Positions 20,935 to 32,686 of a stretch of 64,000 bases of DNA are shown here, piece after piece; position 1 is the first letter of the stretch; each line of letters begins with the position of its first letter. Source of the stretch: Clavelina lepadiformis (taxonomy: Eukaryota; Chordata; Ascidiacea; Aplousobranchia; Clavelinidae); contig NC_135247.1 of assembly GCF_947623445.1 (NCBI RefSeq), positions 3,226,501-3,290,500 on the forward strand, written 5' to 3'. The notes beneath the pieces were generated by a model that saw only the letters and a program-made list of their open reading frames with translations, was not told where the DNA came from and ran no database searches. The translations under genes and the position numbers were made by a program.

Positions 20935-22597
20935 AACTGAAAGTGCATTTTCCAGCATTGCATGATTCTTTTTGATTAATAGTATTAAAACAACAAACAA
21001 TGCTACTAGAATGATGCAGCGTGTCGTTATAACGCGAAAACGTGTTGCTTTAATTCGCGGAAGTGTGCTGGTTCCGTGTTGCAAGCTCTTTCTTGACAAA
21101 CACGCTTATGTGTTGTCACGGGGTACAACACGCTAAGTCGAGACAAACAACACTCCTTTTCGTACCCAAACGTGTTGCTAAAGGCTTAATGACACAACAC
21201 CAAGCTGTTACTGCTTTAATAAGCTAATTCCGTGTTTTACAGGTAGAGCACAAGTATTGCGCCTATTGGCTGCAATGGTCACTTATTCTGTCTTTGTTTG
21301 TGTTGTTTTTGGTAGATAACTGTAGCGCCTCGTTTGCCGCTGCCGGTTTAAGAAGGCACCGCAAACGCAAAGTGAAATATACACTCGACCGTTGAACAAA
21401 ACTACCGAGATATGAATTGGCCGCATTACTTTGGATACTAAGTAACGTGGTAATCGAAGCTTATGCTGTATAATTTTCAATAGACGTTATTAACAATCCG
21501 TTGTGCGCATGCGCGAAAAACGCGTTGTCAGAAAATTTGATGACAAACAAGTTTCAGGTCCTAGGAAATGAACTACTTTACAGGCACTGTTTTTGTTACT
21601 TTTAGGAAACAGCACCACTATTTTTCGACAAAAAATTATACTGTAGATTACGGACTCACCTATATGCATTTCGTCTAAGCCGGACAAGTCCTGAGTGGTA
21701 ATCAATTAAAAGATCAGGCTGTAGCCTACTGAAGGAGTAGGACTACGCCCATAAGCCTACAACAAAGAAATGAACCATGTCATTCTTTTGCCATAATATA
21801 GGACGAGGATAAAACTTGCAGAACGAGGATAGCCTAGTTCAGGGGTGACCAACCTATTCGCTGTCGCTGGCCACCTTGACAGTAACAGCTGAGTAAGCGG
21901 GCCTCACAACTTTTTAGTCATACATACTAAAACCTGTAAAATTTTGCACAATAGTTAACATTTAAAGCGCAGCCGCTTCATTCGGCAGGTTTTTAACTGC
22001 TCCTGCGACCGCAAAAAATACATCGGTTGAGTGCGGCAATCTATTGAAGACATACTGCTGCGACTCAATCGTGCTATCAGCTTTTGATATCGCATTGTGC
22101 AATGATAAGAATCAGGTCAAAGAAAGTTTATGAATGCTGGTCTCGCCGGAAAGCTTCCCCAATGCAAGGGCGATTGTCAAATTGATTTGCGGGCTGCACA
22201 AAATTCTTTTACGGGTCACATATCGCCCGCGGGCAACATGTTCGTCACCTCTGGCCTAGTTAAACTTAGATAAAAGAAAGTTAAACTCAAATTGACCAGT
22301 TTTAAACTGAAAATTAACTTAAAATAGTACAGTACCTTAGATACCGGACTATCATTACACAGTGATATAAACTATGCGACTGTTTCTTTAAGTTAAAATT
22401 TTTATGGAGAAATTTTATGTATGATATATATTCAAATTTAAACAAACTTGGAACATTTATCGTTTCCCAACATAGAAAAATCCAAAAAATAATATGTCTG
22501 CATTGTTAAAAATAGGCGAAACAGCCAATTGTCATCAAAAAACATCATGTGACCGACATCTTTTTCATTCAAGCTTTTCAGTGTTGAAAAGGTCTAT
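20935..22597. other. Spacer between SLC6 copies 1 and 2, with extra DNA absent from the paralogous spacer
   Basis: From 21481 to about 22596 the sequence has no counterpart at 10761, where the paralogous spacer is continuous. The ends read AATAGAC and GTCTATT, a 7-bp inverted repeat, so the segment may be an insertion. It contains the MITE at 21840-22253. At 21030-21240 the words cgtgttg/caacacg recur several times. No gene was recognised. Confidence 0.55.
21840..22253 (+). mobile_element. hAT-type MITE, 414 bp
   Basis: It starts CAGGGGTGACCAACCTATT and ends in the inverted equivalent (AACATGTTCGTCACCTCTG). An exact 8-bp target duplication, GCCTAGTT, flanks it at 21832-21839 and 22254-22261. 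The subterminal 'cgcccgcgggc' is typical of hAT/Charlie-type elements. No transposase frame is present. Confidence 0.9.
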
Positions 22598-23880
22598 TGT
22601 AGCCTACTTCAAAACAGTAAATATTTTACAGTTTCATAAGGACGCATAAAAGTAAGCGGTCGCTTCATGAAACACGAAATGTAAAACTGAACCACAGTTA
22701 CACGAGTTTAACTTATCACGCCTGGGTGTTACATTTGCGATTCTCTGCAACCTTCGGACGAAAAACGTCACAAACGCATGACATTTTCCACTTGATCAAG
22801 TAAGCGTGGCCGCATAACACCAATGGCCGTTTTTGTTTTGAGCAAAGGAGATTCGTTTCGAAATTTTTAAAAAATAGAAAGACAGTTGAGCGGTTAGATA
22901 TCAAGCCCACAGCTTACTCTTAAAAATCTGGTTTGCAGAAAGCACAGAAAAGTTCCAAACTAGATTATATCTTAGAGAGATGTTTTTGTGAGATTGCAAT
23001 AGATAAAACTAAACTAAATGAAATCAGCGCGGTTTTAAGAACAACGCTCCCAAAGATTCCAACAAATCGTAATCTTCCAGTATAAGACAAGCAAAAGACT
23101 GTGAGTTGCCACTGAACAAGCACAGAAATTAACGCATAGAATTGTCGATAAATGCAATTTACCATCAAACTCAGAATTTTAAAATTCGACTTAATGAAGC
23201 TGCAGGACTTTTACGGTGTGGTAAAATTATAATGCTGGGCTTGAACTTTTACACAGCTCGGTAAAACAAACCTACAATCGGTTTAGCCAATTTAGTTCAG
23301 CCGCTTACTCGGCAAGACCTAATGATTTCAAGTCAGGTCCAATACTAAAGCTCGCGAAATCTTCATCGTTGCTTAACACAATTTAAAGTTTGTGAGTAGA
23401 AAGTTTTAAAGAATTTAAAGCGACAACTCTCAGTGTGCATTGGCCTCCGGGACAAACAACATTTTCCGTTATTTATTTTGGTGATCGTTTTGCTGGATAA
23501 GCCTTAAATCGAAAGAGTAATCTAATAAACACTGTAGACATGCTACACTTATAGAGACACAATTTTTGCAGCATTGATACCAGCACACAACTTTACATAT
23601 TGATGTGCCGAAGTAACTTAACGTTAATTATTATTTTTTGAAAACTACACTTTTCACCAATGTGTTAGTTTTTAATGAATTTTACACAACGAACTTCAAC
23701 TATTTTTGAAGGTATGCGCTTAGTAAAATCCCAAACAACGTGGTTGTTAGTATATGTATCATTATGTCGACATTTACTTACTTTTTCGTTTGACCAAGCA
23801 AGAGTAGCAGTCAGACAGCCACTTACAGTACGTGATTTTCAAGGTCACGCCAAACGATACAAACACCAATAGGCCGTCCA
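22598..23880 (+). repeat. Duplicated spacer upstream of SLC6 copy 2 (partner 10762-15290)
   Basis: It matches the copy 1 spacer along its length. At 22741-22760 it reads straight through 'ctctgcaaccttcgg', which is the unoccupied version of the site where the gypsy element sits at 10917-14253. No coding region was seen. Confidence 0.87.
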
Positions 23881-24301
23881 TTTCTTTTTACTACCAGTAT
23901 CTATAAGGCATCAAGAAGACGAAAAACCTGGATTATTATGCAAATGCAAGTTATTAGAAATATTTATTTATTAATACATCGTTCCAGACTTAGTTATATT
24001 TAGAAACCATATAGAAAACCTAATTACGCGAACAATTTATAAAGGGCCTGTATAATAGATATACTTTAAATTTGGTTTTATACTGTACTATACTTGCACT
24101 TTCACCACACATTTTTTGCTTTTCGTGTCTCCTTTGTACTGTATCAATGTTTTAAGTTTTTCACAAACATACCGCAAAAATATTGTCAAAACGTTCCCAA
24201 CAAAATTATTCATTCACCTTTCCTAACTTCATTTTTATACAGTATTGCTCCTATAGTGAGGGTATAGGTTGTAAATGACATCTGTATGTGTATGACAACT
24301 G

Positions 24302-27300
24302 ATGGAGGAGTCTGTTCAACATGAAGACCTGGTGGTAGTGAATCGAAAAAAGGAAAAACGACAAACATGGAGCAAACCGTGGGATTTTTACATGTCAACC
24401 GTTGGATTGAGTGTAGGTCTTGGAAATATTTGGAGATTTCCATATATGTGCTTTAAATACGGAGGAGGTAAGAGTATTTCCAATGATACACTATGACTGA
24501 ACGTTTGAAATATGAGAGGGTTTCATAGCACTAAGTTTTTGAAAAAAAACAAAAATTTCTCCGATATTAAACAAGAAAATATGGGCTGGTTTTGAGACGT
24601 CCTACGAGGATCTTAAGTGATTAAACATTAAAATAAAAGATTTGCTTAAAATTTCATTCATAGCTTGAATCAAATTACCTCTGCGAACTTTATTACCCTA
24701 CCATGCCGTTAGCATCTACATTATTATTCTTTTACCGTACAATGACCAGATATTATATTCAACTATATGCAGGTGCATTTCTCATCCCTTATCTACTGTC
24801 TTTCATTGTCCTTGTATTTCCACTGCAGTTATTGGAAGTCTCACTTGGACAATCCGTAAGCAAAGGTTTGGTGGCGTCGTGGGCCATTATACCCTTGTTC
24901 AAAGGTATCACATTGCACCAGCTTATACTACCAGATATCGGTAGAACTATTTTACTGCGTATAATTAGTTCCTTGCTTTTTTATGAGCTTACCACTGGAA
25001 GTTAAACGGTTATATGAAATTATACACTTAAAGCATGCAAAAAAGTTTCCTAAATCTTGCGACGTAGACCTCAAAATCAGCCAAATGATGAATCTTTTAT
25101 AATTGTGATTAAAACTATAGTAGCTATTAAAAACGATAAAACTATCGCTTATATAACAGTTGATACTAATTAGAAAAAGACATGTCGAAAGCACCAGAAC
25201 TGAAATCGAAGGAACACAACAAACTTTAATAAAAAACCTCTCGTACTCTTTAGCGCAAGGTTCACCATATACATTTTTAAAACAACTTTTGACGTCATGA
25301 AAAAGTAAACAAGTCACACGTAATTTTCTGCTTGACTGCCGCTGAAAAACGCAAGCAGTATAAAAAAAATGAAAATTTTCACAACAACTATAATTATTGT
25401 GTCGATAGAAGTTGAAAATTTTAAACACACAATGCTTTCCTTGGCTCACTGGGGAAACGTTTATTACATCTGAAAAAAGAAATCAACACTGGTCGCGCTT
25501 TAAACGGAAGCCCCATTACTCTACTATACATTGATATACGCATGAGAAGGTTATGGTTATATTTGTGCTTACCACCTTTTTTGTTAGCACCTAACATGTA
25601 AAAATACTAAACTATTACTAATAGTACTATGTAACTTGGCACACTCAATCCCAGCGTTTCGTGGATGGACTCATTTAATTTTCCAGATTTCACTAGTCGA
25701 AGCAAGACGTAGTTAGATCAATTCGTTTATAGTGCATCGTTTCTGGAATAAAGACAATTAAGTATTAGGAATTTTTTAAAGTCTGGGTTGAAATATCTTT
25801 ATTTTAAAAATGCAGGTATTGCCATTGCAAGCTCGGTCATCGTATTTCTTTCAAACTTTTCCTACCCCGTGATATTGACTTGGGTTTTCAAATATTTCGT
25901 CTCCAGTTTTTCCTCAAACTTGCCGTGGATGAGTTGTGACAATGAATGGAACACTGAACACTGCGTGAGCCTATTGGGGCGTGTGAAGCAAATTATAAAT
26001 GATACCAACAACGCATCGATGATGACAGTTTCTAATGTAACAAACCAAACAGACCAAACACTTCGAATATCTTCAGCAGAAGAATTTTGGAAGTAAGTTA
26101 ATTAGACTAATTAGCACACAGTTGATCACATTTAGTACAGTCTACATCACAATTTATTAAAATTGTAAACACAGTATTGAAAAAGAGGCACTTGTCCAGA
26201 ATTCACAAAGCTGAATAACTATTCAGACCACAAATTAACTACTTAGACCACAATCAAGACCAATAAAGAAATTATAAGGCTTTTTGTACATAATAAATTG
26301 TTTCTATCAAAGAATCCACTACAAAAAGCCTATGCATTAATCTTTGATGTATGCTGCATTGTCCTCATATTATTTTTAAAATCTGCTAGAAACCAGTTGA
26401 CAGCATTACACACTTAACAAACTGATGTACCAATAATTAACATATTATAGCTATTAGTGTGATTGCTTTACGGTACAGTTCATTCCTATGTTATGACTTA
26501 CGTGAAGGTCACCACGGTCACATAGCGTTTGTATGTGACCTAGTTTGTGCCTCAATCGTAACCAGCCAGTTTGTATAAATTCCGAGCGCCCACAAAAAGC
26601 ACAATAATAAAAAAATAGCTAGCAGAGATTAACGTTAAAAGCAAAAATAAACATTACAGTGAAACTCTGGCAAGTTTTTACTTATGTTTGTTTTATTGTA
26701 AGCATTATGTTTTCCGAGAAGGATTTACAGGCGGATCAAGCCTAGCATTTACCACATAATTTTATTTCAGTTTTGAAGTTTTAGGAGTATCGAAAGGTCT
26801 CCATGAAATCGGGTCCTTAAAAAGAGACCTCGCCCTTTACTGGACTCTTATCTGGACTCTGGGATATTTTGCAACCTTCAAAGGAATCAAATGGTCAGCT
26901 AAGGTAGAGATAAAACGATTGTCATGTATCATAGTAAAGTTATGTCAAATCATAGCCTACTTTGTGCGCTAAAACGTTGATGACAACTATTTATACATTG
27001 CAGGTTGTTTACGTCACTGCAACACTTCCAGTTATTTTTATAATAATCGTCATGATCAGAGGTGTGACACTAGAGGGTGCGTCCTTGGGGATTTACTACT
27101 ACTTGAAACCGAATATGACACAGCTGGAAAACCCGGAGGTAGAAGCAAGTAGTTGCTGTAATATACAGAGGAACGGGTAGAGAAGATTTGATGACAGATA
27201 TCGAACCTTTTTGAAGTTCGTCTTACAACCAATACGTGTCTTAAAATTCAGCCAGACTTCTATATATGGTATTATCATATATATTTTTGGACTTAAACGT

Positions 27301-28975
27301 ATAAGCTGTTATGCACAAAAGAACGCTAATTTGCATGACATTCAGGTTTGGACTGCTGCTGCAACTCAAGTCTTTTATAGCAGTGTTGTGTGTTCTGGTG
27401 TAACGATAACTTTGGGTAGCTACAACAAATACAATCAAAACTTCATCAGGTAAATCAGAATAGCTTAAAGCAAATATCATACGGTCCTGATCGGATTTCT
27501 GTCTTCGATTACAGTCAACCACGAACAAAGTTGAACAAAACACATAAATAATGATTTTTTTTTCTTTCAGGGACGTCACAATGATTTCAATTTCTAACAG
27601 TTTTGCCAGTTTTCTGTGTGGTTTTGCTGTATTTTCTACCCTGGGATCCATGGCTTTTCACCAGGTAAGGACAATCTTTAAACCATAAATTGTTTTTACG
27701 TGTCCTACTGTGCTACAGCGTCTTTATTTCTCCACCAGAACTTAACAATAACTGAGGTTGCTCGATCAGGACCAGGACTGGTGTTCATAGCTTATCCACA
27801 AGCGTTAGCTATGTTGCCTCTACCGCAATTATGGAATGTTCTATTCTTTCTGACAATATTGCTGTTGGGATTTGACTCACAGGTTTGTAAAAAATTTTGA
27901 GTCGAAATTAAAGTAACTACAATATCGCTGGAAAACTCGTATGCAAACATTTTGGTTAACACATGCAATAAGCATCCAAACACAATGTTAGGAAACTTTC
28001 TTACAGACAAGAACAACTGTTGATGTTGTCATGGTTGGGTTAAAGTTATTGATGATTATTTTCAAGTTTGTCTTCGTGGAGAGCTTCTGTGCGATTTTCA
28101 TGGACATCTATCCACGCTTAAGGAATTTTCATAAATATTCCAGAGAAATATTCCTCGCGGTTTGTAATGTTGGATTCTGTTCGCTTGGAATGGTTTTCAT
28201 GACGGAGGTAATAATGCCTAAACCGAAATCATTTTAATCAAAACTGAGTCACACATTTTAGCAAAGAGCGTGTTTTATATAAATAAACAAGCGTACTTAC
28301 ATTTTATGGAAATATTGAATTTGTTATTTATACCACTTGCAGGGAGGTGTTTACGTTTTCGAAATATTCAACACATATGGCATAGCAGGCTGGTGTGTAT
28401 TCTTCATCGCTACGTGTGAGTTTATAGCAGTTGGTTGGGTGTATGGTGCTGATCGTCACTGGGACGAAATCAACCGAATGGTTGGATATTCCAGGATACG
28501 ATTCGTGGTTACTTTGGTTTGGAAATATATTGGACCGGCAATTTGCATGGTGAAGTGTTTAAAACAGTGTAATTTTAATAAGCTTTATGTTTTATAAAGG
28601 TTTACATTTTAAGCTTGCCGGTAAATACACAACTTACTTTGCAGATGGTGTCTGTCTATTGCGTGACCGCTCACAGCCCTCTGTCTTATGGAAGCTATGT
28701 CTATCCTCCGTGGGCACAAGCAATATGTCATCTTATGGCAACTAGTTCTGCTATATGCATTCCTCTATACGCCATCTATCTCGTTGTTAGCTCAAAGAAA
28801 CCTTGGTCGCAGGTACAAGGCAGATTAAAAATGATGAAGTAAAGTGACAGTTTTCTGATAATAATGGTATGTACTTGATTTACATCTGTTTTATTTACCA
28901 CAGTTACGTCGAAAGGTAAACGCAGAAGAAACGAAGCGTGAAAGCGTCATCAGCGAAAAAGAAGAAATGTTGTAA
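24302..28975 (+). CDS. SLC6-family transporter, copy 2
   Basis: Twelve exons: 24302-24467, 24773-24904, 25816-26092, 26771-26903, 27004-27138, 27346-27449, 27571-27664, 27739-27882, 28067-28207, 28343-28549, 28645-28812 and 28904-28975. All match copy 1 in length and phase and give 590 residues. It starts [20 protein letters not shown] and ends SEKEEML. Particular changes are [16 protein letters not shown] in helix 2, [10 protein letters not shown] in the exon 6 helix and FDSQFVFVE at the exon 8/9 junction. Introns 1 to 5 are closest to copy 1, but introns 9 and 10 are unlike those of the other three copies. It lacks the ATTTGCAT word just before the ATG, so its promoter or leader may differ. 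The frame appears intact throughout. Confidence 0.93.
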
Positions 28976-29429
28976 AACCCAAAGTGCATTTTACAGCATT
29001 TCATAATTCTTTTGATTAATATTGTATTAACAAACAATGCTGTTAGAATTTTGAAGCGAATTGCACAACGCAAAAGGTGTTTATTCGACTCGCATGAAGT
29101 GAGCAAGAATTCGTTCGGTCGTTGTAAAACAAGTTGCTGAAACCCGCTCACCTGTCGATCAAAAAACCAAATCGATCAAAAAATGCACGCTTTGTTGCGA
29201 GGACACTCACAATGCAAGACGTGTGTAGAGCTTTAGGCGTATAGCAATCAGTGAAATTTCAGGTTTAATCAATGGAAATACTGCTTAGTTCAAAGATGAT
29301 TCAGGTGATGGAGGACGTAAAGTATATTGCTAAGTTTTAGAAATTGTGTTTTTATGTAACCTTAATCGTTAGCTACTTAACAACCGGTGCAGAATAATTG
29401 CCATAGAATAAGCAAGGATGAGACTGTAG

Positions 29430-29997
29430 TGAAACGGTGGGTATATGGCACCTGAACTTGAGAGGTTGACCCACTCTACTACAATAGTTTTTTGTTGAAA
29501 TGTTTATTGCGGGTGATGATATATGACTTTCATAAGGTCGTTGTCAGCTTTTCTCACCCACAGATATAATTGTTCACCTGGACGGCTTATTGCCTTGTGA
29601 TGATGACAATAAAGTTGTTTATCTTGACACTGAACTTCTTCAAATAGACTTCAACAATGGTTAGACAGGAATGACAACTGTATTTACTGATTATGTTGAA
29701 GATTCTTTGAACGATTACATTTTTACAAATCATTAGCACTGCAACAGCATAAAGACGTCCATGCTACAGCGTTGATCTTAGTAGATTTTATGCATTGAAC
29801 AGCTGTGAATATTAATAATGATAATAATGCACGCAGCATAGACAAGCACGACATTTTTGTTACGAATTAAAACGGAAAACAGGAAGTTATCGATAGTCGA
29901 TACCCAATCTTATTGTTCGCAAAGCAGATTTCCGAAAACCGGATTCAATCTGTATACTACAATATGCCCTTAATATAACTTATATCACAAGACTATT
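29430..29997. other. 568-bp segment absent from the paralogous spacer, possible insertion
   Basis: The paralogous spacer reads 'gactgtttcactagaagcag' at about 38265. Here 'gagactgt' is followed by 568 bp and then 'aagactatttcacc'. The flanking 8-mers match at six of eight positions, which could be a decayed target duplication. The ends show only a weak GTGAAA/TTTCAC inverted repeat. No coding capacity was seen. Confidence 0.45.
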
Positions 29998-31434
29998 TCA
30001 CCATAAGCAGGCCACGCAGCCTGTTGATGAAGATAGGCGGTTAGAAAAAAGGCCATGTCAAAAGTTGATTTTAGCTTATTAAGGTTTTATTACAGTTAGA
30101 TGTAGATAAGAAGGTAGATTTAGGTTATAGGTTTAGGTTGCTATCTTATACAACTTAAGTTAAGTTAACAAGAAACCGTGTAAAATAACTTTCAACGTAC
30201 AATTTCTTCCAATAAAATAGTGGCAGCCAGTAAGTATAAGTCAAGGCACGATTATATCAGCTATGTACGATCAACAACCTAATTAGCTAAATATTCCTTG
30301 CACAAAGCAAAATTACTCTATATATTTTTCCTTTCTTTCCGAAAAAGGTTAAGTGTAAAATTAAATTTAGTTGAATCTATTTTTGGCAAAGTCTACTTCA
30401 ATAGCAGTTGGTATTAACGTTGTTTAATCTTACAGCTATCAAAGCTTACATATACGTTTCTATTGTGCGAGAAAATGGCAAATCATTTACTGCACGGTGC
30501 ACAGTATCTTAAAATGAAACAGATAAAAGTAAAACATCGAATGTAAAATTGATTCCCATGCAGTTACATGAGTCTTAAAATTGGTTGTCACACTGGGGTG
30601 TGTTTCTACGATTCTTTTGCGGGACAAGCAACCCTCGTTTGAGTCACAAACGGATAAACCTTTCCACTTGATCCAAAGTGATAATGAGTGCCTTATGCAA
30701 AGGATATAAAGGATAAAAAGCCGTTAAGAAAGCATATTCGTAGTGATCTGGTTTACAAAAAGCGTATACGCTTAATATACGTACTTACGCTACTTAAGTA
30801 TACATATACTTTTGTATACAAAAGTTGTAATTTGGAATCGGATTGCATCTCAAAAATGGTGGTTGGACGGTTCAAACCAGGACTATTCGATTCAGGACAA
30901 CTTAACCCACGGACAATTCATTCCCCATTTGCGTCTAGCGTCCTACTTGCTGGACACTTAATTTAACGCGCTTAACTTTATTTCCGCAAAACGTATTGAT
31001 ATAAAATCAATTAGTGTATAAGACGACAAATATGTTCCATACGAGTTTGAATTAGTTATATTAACAATGACTTTTTGGAATTAAACCTATACCAATCTCA
31101 AAATTTCCGATTTTCTGCTTTAAACTTTTTCGTTGGGAGTCATCATCCTCGTCAAAAGAAAATCTTGTAAACTGCGATTAAGATGTTGTAGTGTGTTTTC
31201 TATCTAATTCTAAAAGGTAGATGAAGAAAGTGAAAAGCAGATCTGATAAAAATTAGTTTAGAAAATAAATGTTTGTAAGGGTTGACGTTCAACCGGTAAA
31301 TACTTCACTTTCTAATTTATCGCTAAATGGGCATTTTCATGACAATGCTGTCGAAACATAAACTTGTTTTCATTGCAGTGCAAGATATGTACTGGTATGA
31401 CAGTAAAAGCGATATCCGTGACTCGGCCAAACGA

Positions 31435-31641
31435 CCGTGGGTTGAATCGTCTTTGGTGTGAATCGTCCGTGGGTTGAATCGTCCGTGGGTTGAATCGTCT
31501 TAGGGTTGAATCGTCCGTGGGTTGAATCGTCCGTGGGTTGAATCGTCCGTGGGTTGAATCGTCGGTGGGTTGAATCGTCTTAGGGTTAAATCGTCCGTGG
31601 GTTGAATCGTCCGTGGGTTGAGTCGTCCGTGGGTTGAATCG
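31435..31641 (+). repeat. 16-bp minisatellite, about 13 units
   Basis: The unit 'gggttgaatcgtccgt' is repeated head to tail about 13 times, with 'tta' and 'cgg' variants at the variable positions. The same array stands at the same place in the next spacer (39641-39865). Since 16 is not a multiple of 3, both strands stay open across the array by chance. Confidence 0.93.
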
Positions 31642-31857
31642 ACCTGGAGCCTTCAAAACGATGTTTTTAGAAAAAAACTAAATGAGCATGATTTTAAGAT
31701 CTATATACTTTTCCAAAGTTATTGACAAATTGTATTTCTTATATATGTTATATTTTTATTTGTATATATTTATATAAATTTTATAGGTTGCCTGCCCCCA
31801 AACAGGGTTTAGTTGCATAAAATGAATACATAATTGTTAAAACATGCATCTTACCAT

Positions 31858-32391
31858 AGTGGCAAAATAATAATTCGCACCGTTGTTTGTTTGTTTTTCG
31901 TGTGTTTTCCCACGCTTTTATTTTGTTAGTTAATCATCAGTTAGCTTTTATTCTGTTAGTTATCACCCAGATTTCTTTTTTCAACTGCCTTGTTTGATTT
32001 TGTTCTCTTTGGCGCCTCAGTGTTTCGATGTGGTCGAACGCGTAATCATTGCTTGTCCTTTTTCGGTTGGTGTCCCGCGTTTGCTTCAGGCGTGATTAGT
32101 TGCCTTCCTGAGAAAACGTGGCCTTTGGAGAGAGTCTATAGGTACGAGCGTTCAGAGCGAGGAGCTGTCCTTTTTGTTGGTCTCTCGGATCTGCTGTTGC
32201 TGTTTTTATTATATTTTATCATATTTTATCATATTACTTTGAATGGGTGTCAATAACTTTAAGCCCCAACCGGAGATGAGTTTTTAATCTCTCATGAAAA
32301 TACAATCGAGCTGTATTGCACAACGTTCGTTGGTTTTGAGTGGGCCGTGAAAGCGGTACAAAACGTACCTGGCAGAAGAAAATCTGTAACA
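31858..32391 (+). mobile_element. Solo LTR of the 536-bp gypsy family
   Basis: 534 bp similar to the LTRs at 10917 and 13718, flanked by the 4-bp target duplication CCAT (31854-31857 and 32392-32395). There is no internal region, so it was left by recombination between two LTRs. The paralogous spacer near 40080-40100 is unoccupied. It is visibly older than the element at 10917-14253. Confidence 0.88.
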
Positions 32392-32670
32392 CCATTATAG
32401 CAATAAATTTAACAATTAGCCTAAAGAAATTTTTAGATTGACATTATGCCGTTGGGTTTGTATTTTTACCCGGCTCAGAATTAAAACGTGAAAGCCGTTT
32501 CGTTGTTTTTTTGTTTACCCGTTCTACTCTATTCGTATCATCAAGTTGTTCAATTTTCCTTTGACAAACTATACACTGAAAACCTACTGTAAACAAAAAC
32601 TAAGTAATCTATTTTACTTATAATATCAATTTTATACTGCAGTGCTTTATTGAATGTGTATAGGCTATAC

Positions 32671-32678
32671 ATTTGCAT
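32671..32678 (+). promoter_or_regulatory. POU octamer ATTTGCAT before SLC6 copy 3
   Basis: Same word and same spacing to the ATG (8 bp) as in copies 1 and 4. Confidence 0.4.
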
Positions 32679-32686
32679 AATCACTT

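Larger units (their letters stand above)
28976..32686. repeat. Spacer between SLC6 copies 2 and 3 (partner 37815-40873)
   Basis: It matches the spacer between copies 3 and 4 over most of its length, for example 'cacctgtcgatcaaaaaacc' at 29149 and 37989. Two pieces are found only here: 568 bp at 29430-29997 and the solo LTR at 31858-32391. It also holds the 16-bp minisatellite. 30436-30660 is distantly similar to 10780-14330, so all four spacers share one old ancestor. No gene was recognised. Confidence 0.8.

Noticed and set aside
31312-31656. Open frame of 114 codons with a regular RFNPRTIQPTDDSTHG pattern
   Set aside because: It is a translation of the 16-bp minisatellite. With a unit not divisible by 3, all frames are mixed into a 16-residue period and stay open by chance. 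The partner array at 39641-39865 does not keep the frame.
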